A stretch of 64,000 nt of DNA from Gluconobacter cadivus (lineage in GTDB: Bacteria; Pseudomonadota; Alphaproteobacteria; Acetobacterales; Acetobacteraceae): positions 186,001-250,000 of the forward strand of contig NZ_JABCQI010000001.1 in NCBI RefSeq assembly GCF_015244745.1, in the 5' to 3' direction. Shown here in pieces: positions 56,341 through 64,000 of this stretch. Numbering within the stretch: the first letter of the stretch is position 1; each line of letters starts with the position of its first letter. The translations under genes were made by a program, and so were the position numbers. The notes below the pieces were generated by a model, which was not told the origin of the DNA, ran no database searches, and worked only from the letters and a program-made list of their open reading frames with translations.

Positions 56341-56988
56341 TCAGGTAACTGGCCCGAGCTGCTTTAGCGGATCGGGCCACATCACCGCGCGCCATTCCTT
56401 ATGGTTCAGGCGCGCAGCTATGGCCTCTGACAGACAGAGCGCCCGCACGGCAGACAGTGCCGTCACGTCTTCGGCCCCAAGTGCTCCTCGAAACGCTTCC
56501 GCCGTTTTCCCGGAATACAGCAGCACAGCTTCGACTCGTCGCTCCCGCAGAGCCGCCGCCGCATCATCCGGCAACGTCATACACTTGCTGACTGCGTAAA
56601 CTTCCGCCCGCTGCACCTCCAGATCTCTCGCCAGATCCAGACCGTAGCCTTCGCCGCTAGCCAAAAGCACATCCGCGCCCGTAATGCCCCGCATCCGGCA
56701 GAATGCGGTCAAAGCCCGGGCATCTCCGTCTGCCGCTTCAACATGGATGAACCCGGCCTGACGCGCCCGCGCCGCCGTCTGTGCACCCACGGCAAAGAGC
56801 GGCCGATCCCTCGGCCAGTCCCGCAACGCAGGCAGCGCATTCGCGCTTGTCACCAGAACTGCGCGGAAGTTTTCAGGAGCAACCGGCGCCAGCGCAGTGA
56901 TGTCCAGCATCGGACACGCTATCGCCTGCCAGCCCAGCGCCCCGACTTCCGCCATGGTAGCGGGTAGTCCGGGCTCCGGCCGGGTCAC
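56341..56988 (-). CDS. hemD: Uroporphyrinogen-III synthase
   Basis: Cyclises hydroxymethylbilane into uroporphyrinogen III. The 215-residue protein has the poorly conserved but recognisable HemD layout: LVTRPEPGL at the start (the listed GTG start begins at the second motif residue), FAVGAQTAARARQAGF, and LLASGEGYGLDLA in the middle. I use the GTG at 56988, although codons upstream are open up to hemC. It lies 26 bases downstream of hemC on the same strand, the usual hemC-hemD order. Confidence 0.85.
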   Translation of the reverse strand: MTRPEPGLPATMAEVGALGWQAIACPMLDITALAPVAPENFRAVLVTSANALPALRDWPRDRPLFAVGAQTAARARQAGFIHVEAADGDARALTAFCRMRGITGADVLLASGEGYGLDLARDLEVQRAEVYAVSKCMTLPDDAAAALRERRVEAVLLYSGKTAEAFRGALGAEDVTALSAVRALCLSEAIAARLNHKEWRAVMWPDPLKQLGPVT

Positions 56989-57014
56989 CAGAACGACGCG
57001 GTCCGAGAGAAGCG

Positions 57015-58064
57015 TCAGGGACGCCTCATGTCTTCGAAAATGTTGGACGGCGTATCACGACGCAGTTCGTCCGCAAGTTCCGTTCCCATACGGGCGGCTT
57101 CGAGCGGCGCGCCTTCGATGTGGCGCTGCAACAGGAACGTCCCGTCCTCGCTTGCAATCATGCCCGTCAGCTTCAACACGCCCTTCTCGATGCGGGCATA
57201 GCCGCCGATCGGCGTCCGGCAGGAGCCATCAAGCTCCGCCAGAAGCGCGCGCTCTGCTGTCGAAACGGCCCGGGCTTCCGGATCTTCGATCGCGGACAGC
57301 AGTTCGCGCAGTTCCAGATCGCTCTCACGAACCGTCACGCCCACGATGCCCTGACCCGAGGCCGGGAGCATCTGATGCGGCTCGAACACCACATCCACAC
57401 GATCTTCCATGCCCAGACGACGCAGCCCTGCCAGCGCCAGAAGCGTCGCATCGCACGCTCCGGCCCGCAGCTTGTCCAGTCGCGTCTGCACGTTGCCCCG
57501 CAGCAGCCCGAACCGCAGATCGGGACGGACATGCAGCATCTGCGCCTGACGCCGCACGGACGCACATCCGATCAGCGCGCCTTCGGGCAAGCAGTCATAC
57601 GGGCGTTCGGGATCGATCTTTACGGTCCGGTCCCGCAGGATCAGCGCATCGCGCGCGTCCTCACGCTTGAGCGTGCAGGCCAGCACGAGGCCCGGCGGCA
57701 GATTGGTTTCCAGATCCTTGAGGCTGTGCACGGCAAAATCAATCCGCCCTGCCACCAGTGCCTCGTGGATTTCCTTAGCGAACAGTCCCTTACCGCCAAT
57801 TTCTGCCAGACGCTGAACCTGATTGCGGTCGCCTTCTGTGCTGATCTGGTATTCCTGAAACGCGCCCATGTCGCGCAGGACCGGGCAGAAGCGCGTCAGA
57901 CGCGTCAGAAAATTGCGCGTCTGGACCAGCGCCAGCGGCGATGCCCGCGACCCGACACGAAGAGGGAGCTTGCGGCCAGTCGGCGGCTCAGCGGCATGGG
58001 AACGGCGGACGGCTTCCGCTGCAACTCGCTGGAGCGCATCGGAAGGCAGGACGGGAGCATTCAT
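57015..58064 (-). CDS. hemC: Porphobilinogen deaminase (hydroxymethylbilane synthase)
   Basis: Polymerises four porphobilinogens. RVGSRASPLALVQT begins the core, HSLKDLETNLPPGL follows near residue 110, and the cofactor-binding cysteine lies in LDGSCRTPIGGYA near residue 277. The core is preceded by an extra N-terminal segment of about 35 residues. I start at the ATG at 58064; a GTG at 58088 is also open. It is upstream of hemD and divergent from tsaD. Confidence 0.95.
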   Translation of the reverse strand: MNAPVLPSDALQRVAAEAVRRSHAAEPPTGRKLPLRVGSRASPLALVQTRNFLTRLTRFCPVLRDMGAFQEYQISTEGDRNQVQRLAEIGGKGLFAKEIHEALVAGRIDFAVHSLKDLETNLPPGLVLACTLKREDARDALILRDRTVKIDPERPYDCLPEGALIGCASVRRQAQMLHVRPDLRFGLLRGNVQTRLDKLRAGACDATLLALAGLRRLGMEDRVDVVFEPHQMLPASGQGIVGVTVRESDLELRELLSAIEDPEARAVSTAERALLAELDGSCRTPIGGYARIEKGVLKLTGMIASEDGTFLLQRHIEGAPLEAARMGTELADELRRDTPSNIFEDMRRP

Positions 58065-58130
58065 GAACGGCAGCTTTAGCCCATTCACACGGGACTGTCA
58101 TGATATGACAGACTCGGCCATAATAAGGGG

Positions 58131-59216
58131 ATGTCAGCCCCCGTTACTCATTCTCCCACACCTGCGCGTCCCCTTCTCGCAATCGAGACGTCCTGCGACG
58201 ATACGGCCTGCGCCATTCTCGCTTATGACGGCACCATTCTGGCCGAAAGCGTGCTGTCCCAGATCGATCATGCCATTCTTGGTGGCGTCGTCCCGGAAAT
58301 CGCGGCCCGTGCGCATCTGGACGCGCTGCCCGCTCTGGTGGCGGAAGTCCTGAAAAAAGCCTCTCTGACGCTCGCAGAGATTGATATTTTCGCTGGCACG
58401 ACCGGTCCGGGCCTGATTGGCGGCCTGATTGTTGGCAGTTCCTACGCCAAGGGACTGGCCATGGCGCTGAAGCGTCCTTTCATGGCCGTGAACCATATCG
58501 AAGCCCATATTCTCACGCCCCGACTCCCCAGTCTCGGAGCGGAGCTTCACTTTCCCTACCTGACGATGCTCGTCTCAGGTGGTCATTGCCAGTGCGTGTC
58601 GGTCGAACAGACGGGCCACTATGTCCGCCTAGGCGGTACGATCGACGATGCCGCCGGTGAAGCCTTCGACAAGGTGGCCAAGATGCTTGGTCTTGGCTGG
58701 CCCGGCGGCCCTGCGCTGGAAAAACTTGCCACCGAAGGCCGGGACGATGCCTATGCACTTCCCCGTCCGCTCAAAGGCCGCGAAGGCTGCGATTTCTCTT
58801 TTTCGGGCCTGAAAACCGCTGTCAGCCGCCTGATCGACACGCAGGATCCGACCGGAACGCGCAATGCCCTTCCGCGCCAGTTCGCCGCAGACGTCGCCGC
58901 CTCCTTCCAGCGCGCCGTCGCGGATGTGATGGCTGATCGTGCCGAGCATGCTCTTGCCCTCAGCCCGAATGCCACGGCGCTCGTCGTAGCAGGTGGCGTG
59001 GCGGCCAACAAAACCCTGCGTCATGCGCTCGAACAGGTCGCCGCCAATCACGGCATCCCTTTCTTCGCTCCGCCCCTGCGGCTGTGTACGGATAATGCGG
59101 TGATGGTTGCGTGGGCTGCGCTTGAGCGTCTTCATGCAGGCGAAACACCCAACGACATCGACACCGCCGCCCGCCCCCGCTGGCCGCTCTCTGAACGCAC
59201 TCCCGCTCACGCCTGA
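58131..59216 (+). CDS. tsaD: tRNA N6-adenosine threonylcarbamoyltransferase
   Basis: Transfers threonylcarbamoyl to A37 of ANN-reading tRNAs, with TsaB, TsaC and TsaE. The 361-residue sequence has LAIETSCDDTACAI near the start, the metal-binding NHIEAHILTPRL near residue 121, and VAGGVAANKTLRHAL near residue 285. It is first gene of a packed plus-strand run: the next gene starts 12 bases after its stop. tsaD and gpsA are commonly neighbours in alphaproteobacteria, but here three genes lie between them. Confidence 0.97.
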   Translation: MSAPVTHSPTPARPLLAIETSCDDTACAILAYDGTILAESVLSQIDHAILGGVVPEIAARAHLDALPALVAEVLKKASLTLAEIDIFAGTTGPGLIGGLIVGSSYAKGLAMALKRPFMAVNHIEAHILTPRLPSLGAELHFPYLTMLVSGGHCQCVSVEQTGHYVRLGGTIDDAAGEAFDKVAKMLGLGWPGGPALEKLATEGRDDAYALPRPLKGREGCDFSFSGLKTAVSRLIDTQDPTGTRNALPRQFAADVAASFQRAVADVMADRAEHALALSPNATALVVAGGVAANKTLRHALEQVAANHGIPFFAPPLRLCTDNAVMVAWAALERLHAGETPNDIDTAARPRWPLSERTPAHA

Positions 59217-59228
59217 ACAGGAAGCCTC

Positions 59229-59585
59229 ATGACCGCCATCCTCATCCGCGACGAGACCGGAACCGGCATCAGCAGACCCGCCCTGCGCTTTGACTGGAAA
59301 GCCCGCAGACATCTGCGCGTGCGGGACCTGATCGCAGAACGCGTCCGTCTCGAATGGGACAACGGCGGCAAAACAGAGAACGAAGAAACCGCCCTCGTTC
59401 CGCAGGGCGCACCCTGTATCGAAACCGTGGAAGCCGCCATCGACCATGCCCTGAAGGCTTTTGAACGCCGGGCCTATCTGGTCATCATCAATGACCATCA
59501 GATCCCGCATCTGGATGACGGCATCACCCTCAGCCCGGACATGACCATCACCTTTATGCGCCTCATCCCGCTGGTCGGAGGCTGA
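59229..59585 (+). CDS. Ubiquitin/MoaD-like beta-grasp small protein with C-terminal Gly-Gly
   Basis: I know no established name. The 118 residues read as a beta-grasp pattern: strand 3-8 (AILIRD), strand about 17-22, helix 29-43 (LRVRDLIAERVRLE), a second helix 63-80, strand 82-88 (AYLVIIND), then DDGITLSPDMTITFMRLIP and a terminal LVGG. The end resembles MoaD, where a GDEV-type strand leads to a PPVAGG tail, and the last residues are Gly-Gly as in modifier or sulfur-carrier proteins. The extra loop and helix between positions 44 and 80 are not in MoaD. An AGGAAG ribosome site precedes it, and the next gene starts one base after its stop. No E1-like or JAB-type gene is in the window. Confidence 0.65.
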   Translation: MTAILIRDETGTGISRPALRFDWKARRHLRVRDLIAERVRLEWDNGGKTENEETALVPQGAPCIETVEAAIDHALKAFERRAYLVIINDHQIPHLDDGITLSPDMTITFMRLIPLVGG

Positions 59586-59586
59586 G

Positions 59587-62265
59587 ATGCAGCAGCGTGA
59601 TCCAGTGCTTGTCGCCTCCCTGCCCGGTGGTCCGCTCTATCGCCTCCTGTCAAAAGTCGGCGACATGGAACAGGCCTTCATTGAGTGGCGCGCCCTGATG
59701 CGTTCCCGCTGCCCTACGGTTTTCGAAGACGCCAGAAAAAAATGGGTCGAACTCTACGAACAGCAGAGATGCGACTACAAAGGCTACGCCTTTAGGGAGC
59801 ATGCCAACCAGTACCAGAGCGATAACATCCCTCTCGCCGCCTATTTCCTACCCGAGACGATGGGCACAGCACCGCGCCCTGCATCTCCAAAATGGCTCGA
59901 GCGTCTCTCTCGTGAAACCCTTGATCCCGACGCCCCCATTCCACTGGTGAAACGCCATTCCTACTGGACCCGATTCGAAATATTCGGCTCGGGTCCAGCC
60001 CCGTCCGTGAATACCGAATCACAGCGCATCATAGATCTGAAATGGCTAGCCCAGGCCCGAGCAGATTATGTCCGGGTTCCGGTCGAACGCCCTGGGGCGT
60101 TCCGCCTCATCCGCCAGTACATCATTCGCCTGACCCTGTATCCGAGCAATGTGGACGATCCCGTCTTTGATCGCCTCTCCACCCCCGATAATGTTACACC
60201 CTCGGTCAGAACCCTGCACGACCGAGCTGCCATTCTCGCCGCCCCTGACGGACAGGACGTTTTGACCCTGGCCCGTACTATTCTTCGCGATTTCGATACG
60301 GCGGACGGTCGCTGGATCGACGGTCCGCTCTATCGGGCAACCATTCTTCCCATCCTCATCCTGCATGCAAACAACCGCATCAAGGCCACAGGCTCCGTTC
60401 GGGAAGCGGCCTACGAACTAATCGCCAAGCCAGACGCTTTCATACCGGAACAAGAGACCCTCTGGCGAATGGACACTGCGGCACTGGGACTACAAAACCT
60501 TGGCAAACGCCCTCCAACGGAACTGCTCAAGCTCAATAAAATCCTGTGCGGCTGCCTCTGGCTCGTCGCTGTCAGTGGCAAGCCTGAAGATGTGCAACTC
60601 CTCAGCACACTGGCAAAAAACTGCCAGAAGAACGAGAAAGTCTTCGAGTTCAATCGCATCATCCGCGCCCTGGGCATTACCGCAGACCGCGACGCCATCA
60701 ACGAACAAATCGCCCTGCGCCAGAAGACCCGTCATTCCATGATGCTCGGTCAGATTAACGCTGCCCTCGCCGACTCCGCCCGCAAATCCGGCACTAGCAT
60801 CACCGAACTCGAAGAACGCTCCGCCTACACTCACGACCTCGACGACCATCATGAACGGACCGTCCCGCTTCCCAACAACCTGACCACAACGCTGTCCCTC
60901 AAAACCAACGGGGCCGGGACGGTCACACTGTTCTACGCCGACGGCACCGAACTGCGCCCGGTCCCTTCTGCTATCCGCACAGAACTCAAAACCATTCGCG
61001 TCTATGAAAAACTCAAAGAAGAAGCCCGCGACCTGACAAAGGAAATGCAGGCCCACCGCCTGCGCCTCGAACGCTCCTGGATCACACAGGAACGCTGGAC
61101 CACCGAACGCTTCCGCACGAACTATCTGGCCCATCCCGTCCTGTCTTGGCTTGCCCATCGCCAGATCTGGACCCTCACCGCGCCTGACGGCGCCCAGCGT
61201 ACCGTCCTCTTTCCAAACGGCGTACCCACCGCCCCAGACGGCACCCCGACCGCTCCCCTGCGCGACGACGAAACCATTACTCTCTGGCACCCGCTGGACG
61301 CCGATATGGCCCTCGTCAACCAGTGGCGCGACACGCTGGAAGCCATCGCCCTCATCCAGCCCATCCGTCAGGCCTGGCGCGAAACATATGTCCTGACCGA
61401 TGCCGAACGCGCCACATCCCCGGCCTCCCTCCGCTACGCAAGGCAGGTCCTGCGTCAGGCACAGTCCGTCGAACTCGGCCGCCAGCGTGGCTGGCGCGTG
61501 CGCACCTTGAGCATGCACATGCCCTCAAGCGAGGGCGCCCCCACCAGCCTGACTATTCCCTCCGCTGGTCTGCATGCCGAAATCTGGACTGCCGGCGTCG
61601 ATGGTCAGGCCGCTTTCCATCACGGAACGTTCACCCATATCCTCACCGACCGTGTCCAGTTTCGCACCGTCACGGACAACGGCTCCTGGCGCCAGGACGG
61701 CGGTAAGAAACTCACCATTGGCAAGGACACCGTAGCGCTCGAAGACGTCCCATCGCTGATCTTTTCGGAAGTCATGCGGGATCTGGATCTCTTCGTCAGC
61801 GTGGCCTCCATCGGCCTCGAAGTCACCTATCTTGACGGAGCGGAGGGCCGTTCTATCGGCGAATGGCGCCGCCTGAGTGATCTCGCCATATGGAAGCAGG
61901 ACGAAACCACATCCCTCAACGGCCGCGCCCGCATCCGCTACGAGACGCTCGAACGGCTCCTCCCCCGTCTTACCATCGCGGACCGCCTCGAACTTACCGA
62001 CACGCATGTTCACGTCCGCGGCGTCCTGCACAGTTATAAGATCCATATCGGAACGGGAAACATCTTCCTCGATCCCGACCAGCGCTATATCTGCATCGTA
62101 CCTGACATTCGCAAAAAGAAATCCAGCATCGCCCTGCCTTTCGACGACGACCAAACCCTCTCGGTCATCCTATCGAAACTCTTCCTTCTTGCCACCGATG
62201 ACAAAATTACCGATCCCGTCATCCTCCGGCAGTTCCCCGCATCCACCCCGGAACAAACATCTTGA
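59587..62265 (+). CDS. DUF4132-type large protein
   Basis: An 892-residue soluble protein without signal or membrane segments. The N-terminal 500 residues have no motif I recognise beyond helical repeats. Residues about 565-700 match DUF4132: TLWHPLDADMALVNQWRD, QPIRQAWRETYVL, then LGRQRGWRVRTLSM. From about 735 a C-terminal domain of the kind following DUF4132 is visible: LFVSVASIGLE, then RYETLERLLPRL, then KIHIGTGNIFLDPDQRYI. Function is unknown. The family is linked, weakly, to the old E. coli MolR locus. It starts one base after the Gly-Gly protein gene and overlaps rlmJ by 4 bases. It is likely a partner of the small protein. Confidence 0.75.
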   Translation: MQQRDPVLVASLPGGPLYRLLSKVGDMEQAFIEWRALMRSRCPTVFEDARKKWVELYEQQRCDYKGYAFREHANQYQSDNIPLAAYFLPETMGTAPRPASPKWLERLSRETLDPDAPIPLVKRHSYWTRFEIFGSGPAPSVNTESQRIIDLKWLAQARADYVRVPVERPGAFRLIRQYIIRLTLYPSNVDDPVFDRLSTPDNVTPSVRTLHDRAAILAAPDGQDVLTLARTILRDFDTADGRWIDGPLYRATILPILILHANNRIKATGSVREAAYELIAKPDAFIPEQETLWRMDTAALGLQNLGKRPPTELLKLNKILCGCLWLVAVSGKPEDVQLLSTLAKNCQKNEKVFEFNRIIRALGITADRDAINEQIALRQKTRHSMMLGQINAALADSARKSGTSITELEERSAYTHDLDDHHERTVPLPNNLTTTLSLKTNGAGTVTLFYADGTELRPVPSAIRTELKTIRVYEKLKEEARDLTKEMQAHRLRLERSWITQERWTTERFRTNYLAHPVLSWLAHRQIWTLTAPDGAQRTVLFPNGVPTAPDGTPTAPLRDDETITLWHPLDADMALVNQWRDTLEAIALIQPIRQAWRETYVLTDAERATSPASLRYARQVLRQAQSVELGRQRGWRVRTLSMHMPSSEGAPTSLTIPSAGLHAEIWTAGVDGQAAFHHGTFTHILTDRVQFRTVTDNGSWRQDGGKKLTIGKDTVALEDVPSLIFSEVMRDLDLFVSVASIGLEVTYLDGAEGRSIGEWRRLSDLAIWKQDETTSLNGRARIRYETLERLLPRLTIADRLELTDTHVHVRGVLHSYKIHIGTGNIFLDPDQRYICIVPDIRKKKSSIALPFDDDQTLSVILSKLFLLATDDKITDPVILRQFPASTPEQTS

Positions 62266-63101
62266 ACTACCGTCACATCTATCACGCCGGAAACTTCGCC
62301 GACTGCATGAAGCATGCTCTGCTTCTGGCGCTCATCAAGGCGCTCAAGCGGAAACCCGCAGGTTTTCTCGTCCTCGACACCCATGCCGGATGCGGCCGGT
62401 ACGATCTGACGTCCGAAGAAGCTGAAAAAACTGGCGAATGGCGCGCAGGCATCGGCCAGCTTCTGAACAGTCCGACCGCAGCACCACTTGCGGATTATCT
62501 CAACGCCGTCCGCCCCAACGTGCAGGACCGGCATCGCTACCCCGGCTCCCCGGCCTTCGCTCGTGCCGAACTGCGTCCGCAAGACCAGCTCATCGCCTGC
62601 GAACTGCACCCCGAAGACGTCCGGCCCCTTCGCCGCCTCTTCCATGCGGACCCGCAGGCCGCCGTTCATCACCGTGACGGTTACGAGGCCCTGCGCGCGC
62701 TCCTGCCGCCAAAGGATTTCAAGCGCGGCCTCATTCTCATTGATCCGCCGTTTGAAAAACCGGACGATTTCGCGCGCTGTGCAGAGGCCATCGCCCTGAT
62801 CCGCAATCGTTTCCGCGCCGGCATCGTCGCCGTCTGGTACCCGATCAAGCACCGTACACCTGTCCGCGCCTTCTATACGGCCCTTCAGGACGCGGGCATC
62901 CGGGATATGCTCGCCTGCGAGTTTCTGCTGCATCCGCCTGTCGATCCGTCCCGCCTGAACGGTTGTGGTCTGCTGGTCGTCAACGCCCCGTTCGGCTTCG
63001 AGGACGAGGCGCGCAATATTCTTGAAGCCCTTGCTGTCAGCCTGCATTCTCCGGACGCAGAAGATATCAAGATCACGATCGAACGGCTGGCAGAGGAATA
63101 A
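62262..63101 (+). CDS. rlmJ: 23S rRNA (adenine2030-N6)-methyltransferase
   Basis: Methylates A2030 of 23S rRNA. The 279-residue protein has NYRHIYHAGNFADCMKHALL at the start, LDTHAGCGRYDL as SAM motif, and the catalytic DPPFEKPDDF (RlmJ's DPPY-type site) near residue 164. The start is TTG and lies within the DUF4132 gene's stop region (4-base overlap). The stop shares its last base with the ATG of gpsA. Confidence 0.95.
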   Translation: MNYRHIYHAGNFADCMKHALLLALIKALKRKPAGFLVLDTHAGCGRYDLTSEEAEKTGEWRAGIGQLLNSPTAAPLADYLNAVRPNVQDRHRYPGSPAFARAELRPQDQLIACELHPEDVRPLRRLFHADPQAAVHHRDGYEALRALLPPKDFKRGLILIDPPFEKPDDFARCAEAIALIRNRFRAGIVAVWYPIKHRTPVRAFYTALQDAGIRDMLACEFLLHPPVDPSRLNGCGLLVVNAPFGFEDEARNILEALAVSLHSPDAEDIKITIERLAEE

Positions 63102-64000
63102 TGATGAGCAGACGTCCGCATATCGCCGTCATCGGCGCTGGAGCCTGGGGAACCGCGCTCGCCTGCGCCATGGCGGCTACCGGCGCGGACGTCACGCTCT
63201 GGATGCGAAACCCGGTCCCGCCCGGAACCCGCACCCTGCCGCGTTTGCCTGACATCACCCTGCCCGACACCGTCACCATTACCGGTGATTTCCCGCGCAC
63301 CGCCGATGTCGTGTTGCTCGTAACCCCGATGCAGACCGCCCGCGATGTCTCAACGCGGCTTCAGACCGTGCTCGACCCGGCCGTTCCGGTCGTGACCTGC
63401 TGCAAGGGGCTGGAACAGGCCACCGCCCTCCTGCCGCTCGATGTACTGGCCCAGACCATGCCGAACCGTCCGACAGGTGTCCTTTCCGGTCCGAATTTCG
63501 CCATCGAAATCGCCAGGGGCCTCCCTGCCGCCGCAACGCTGGCCTGCGCGGACCTTGCGCTTGCACAGACCCTCACGGCGCTCCTCAACACATCCAGCTT
63601 TCGTCTTTATGCCAGCGATGACGCCGCCGGCGTTCAGCTTGCAGGAGCCGCCAAGAACGTCATTGCTATCGGCGCAGGCATCACGATCGGCGCTGGACTG
63701 GGCGAAAACGCCCGCGCTGCTCTTATCACCCGCGCGGTGGCTGAAATCGGCCGCCTCGCCGAAGCCATTGGAGGGCGTGCCAGCACGCTTGCGGGCCTCT
63801 CGGGCATGGGGGATCTTATTCTGACCTGCACTGGTCGCGGTTCACGCAACTACAGTGTTGGGCTCGAACTCGGTGAAGGTCGTCCGCTCGCGGATATTCT
63901 CGCTTCACGCACGACAGTTGCGGAAGGCGTTCTGACCGCGCCCGCCATGCTCGCGCTCGCCCGCAAACACAACGTGCGGGTGCCGATTATCGAGACCGTC
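63101..64000 (+). CDS. gpsA: NAD(P)H-dependent glycerol-3-phosphate dehydrogenase (partial)
   Basis: Makes sn-glycerol-3-phosphate for phospholipid synthesis. The 300 residues present show IAVIGAGAWGTALACAMA at the NAD-binding start, SGPNFAIEIARGLPAA in the middle, and the catalytic lysine region LAGAAKNVIAIGAGI, with LSGMGDLILTCTGRGSRNY towards the C-terminal domain. The frame is open at the window end, so roughly the last 20-40 residues are outside. The ATG shares one base with the rlmJ stop; a second ATG at 63104 is equally possible. Confidence 0.95.
   Translation, partial: MMSRRPHIAVIGAGAWGTALACAMAATGADVTLWMRNPVPPGTRTLPRLPDITLPDTVTITGDFPRTADVVLLVTPMQTARDVSTRLQTVLDPAVPVVTCCKGLEQATALLPLDVLAQTMPNRPTGVLSGPNFAIEIARGLPAAATLACADLALAQTLTALLNTSSFRLYASDDAAGVQLAGAAKNVIAIGAGITIGAGLGENARAALITRAVAEIGRLAEAIGGRASTLAGLSGMGDLILTCTGRGSRNYSVGLELGEGRPLADILASRTTVAEGVLTAPAMLALARKHNVRVPIIETV

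Noticed and set aside
59229-59585. Assignment of the Gly-Gly protein as MoaD itself
   Set aside because: It is about 35 residues longer than MoaD with an extra helix, and no molybdopterin genes are nearby; only the fold-level resemblance is kept.

Overview
The window reads as a chromosomal stretch of an acetic acid bacterium (Acetobacteraceae, Alphaproteobacteria), most likely Gluconobacter or a close relative. The genus is an inference. It rests on GC-rich coding sequence, a cyoABCD ubiquinol oxidase operon, class I lysyl-tRNA synthetase, a SUV3/MgpS-type helicase next to an S4 protein and a seven-iron ferredoxin, and the alphaproteobacterial grouping of mltA, a Tim44-like gene, secB and an Smr gene. 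About 57 protein genes fill nearly all of the sequence. I found no rRNA, tRNA, CRISPR array, insertion sequence or prophage.

Layout. 1-5.4 kb: a minus-strand ppk1-ppx-cdh operon (polyphosphate and CDP-diacylglycerol turnover) and an Hda/DnaA-like gene. 5.4-11 kb: purM-purN, ndk, a YheS-type ABC-F protein and a PerM-type membrane protein. 11-18 kb: a small sugar-nucleotide/polysaccharide locus (DegT aminotransferase, large CapD-type enzyme, WecA-type transferase), a MarR regulator and an M17 aminopeptidase. 18-27.7 kb: helicase, S4 protein, ferredoxin, cyoABCD, a BI-1 membrane protein, and a thpR/UDG-like pair. 27.7-32.2 kb: lysK, an MprF-like flippase with a shortened synthetase domain, and marC. 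32.4-38.9 kb: a DinG/XPD-type helicase facing a four-gene TelA/YbjQ-type operon. 39-45.7 kb: a TonB-dependent receptor, groES-groEL under a CIRCE element, and small stress-type genes. 45.7-56.3 kb: mtnP, hemF with a Tat-exported binding protein, smr, a secreted lipase, a three-haem peroxidase, an orphan DNA methyltransferase, mltA, timA and secB. 56.3-64 kb: hemD, hemC, then a tightly packed tsaD - ubiquitin/MoaD-like - DUF4132 - rlmJ - gpsA run that leaves the window inside gpsA.

The main candidate for an undescribed system is 59229-62265. A 118-residue protein looks like a beta-grasp (MoaD/ThiS/ubiquitin-like) protein ending in Gly-Gly. It lies one base upstream of an 892-residue DUF4132-type protein, and both sit inside a housekeeping run where tsaD and gpsA are commonly neighbours. 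Second-line candidates are the lysK/MprF-like/marC operon, whose MprF protein lacks the catalytic half of its lysyl-transferase domain, and the TelA-YbjQ operon with two different duplicated YbjQ-like proteins.

Most other genes are core metabolism: purines, haem, respiration, translation, tRNA modification, envelope upkeep and stress response. Several are translationally coupled through 4-base overlaps. All family assignments come from motif recognition; no database search was run.
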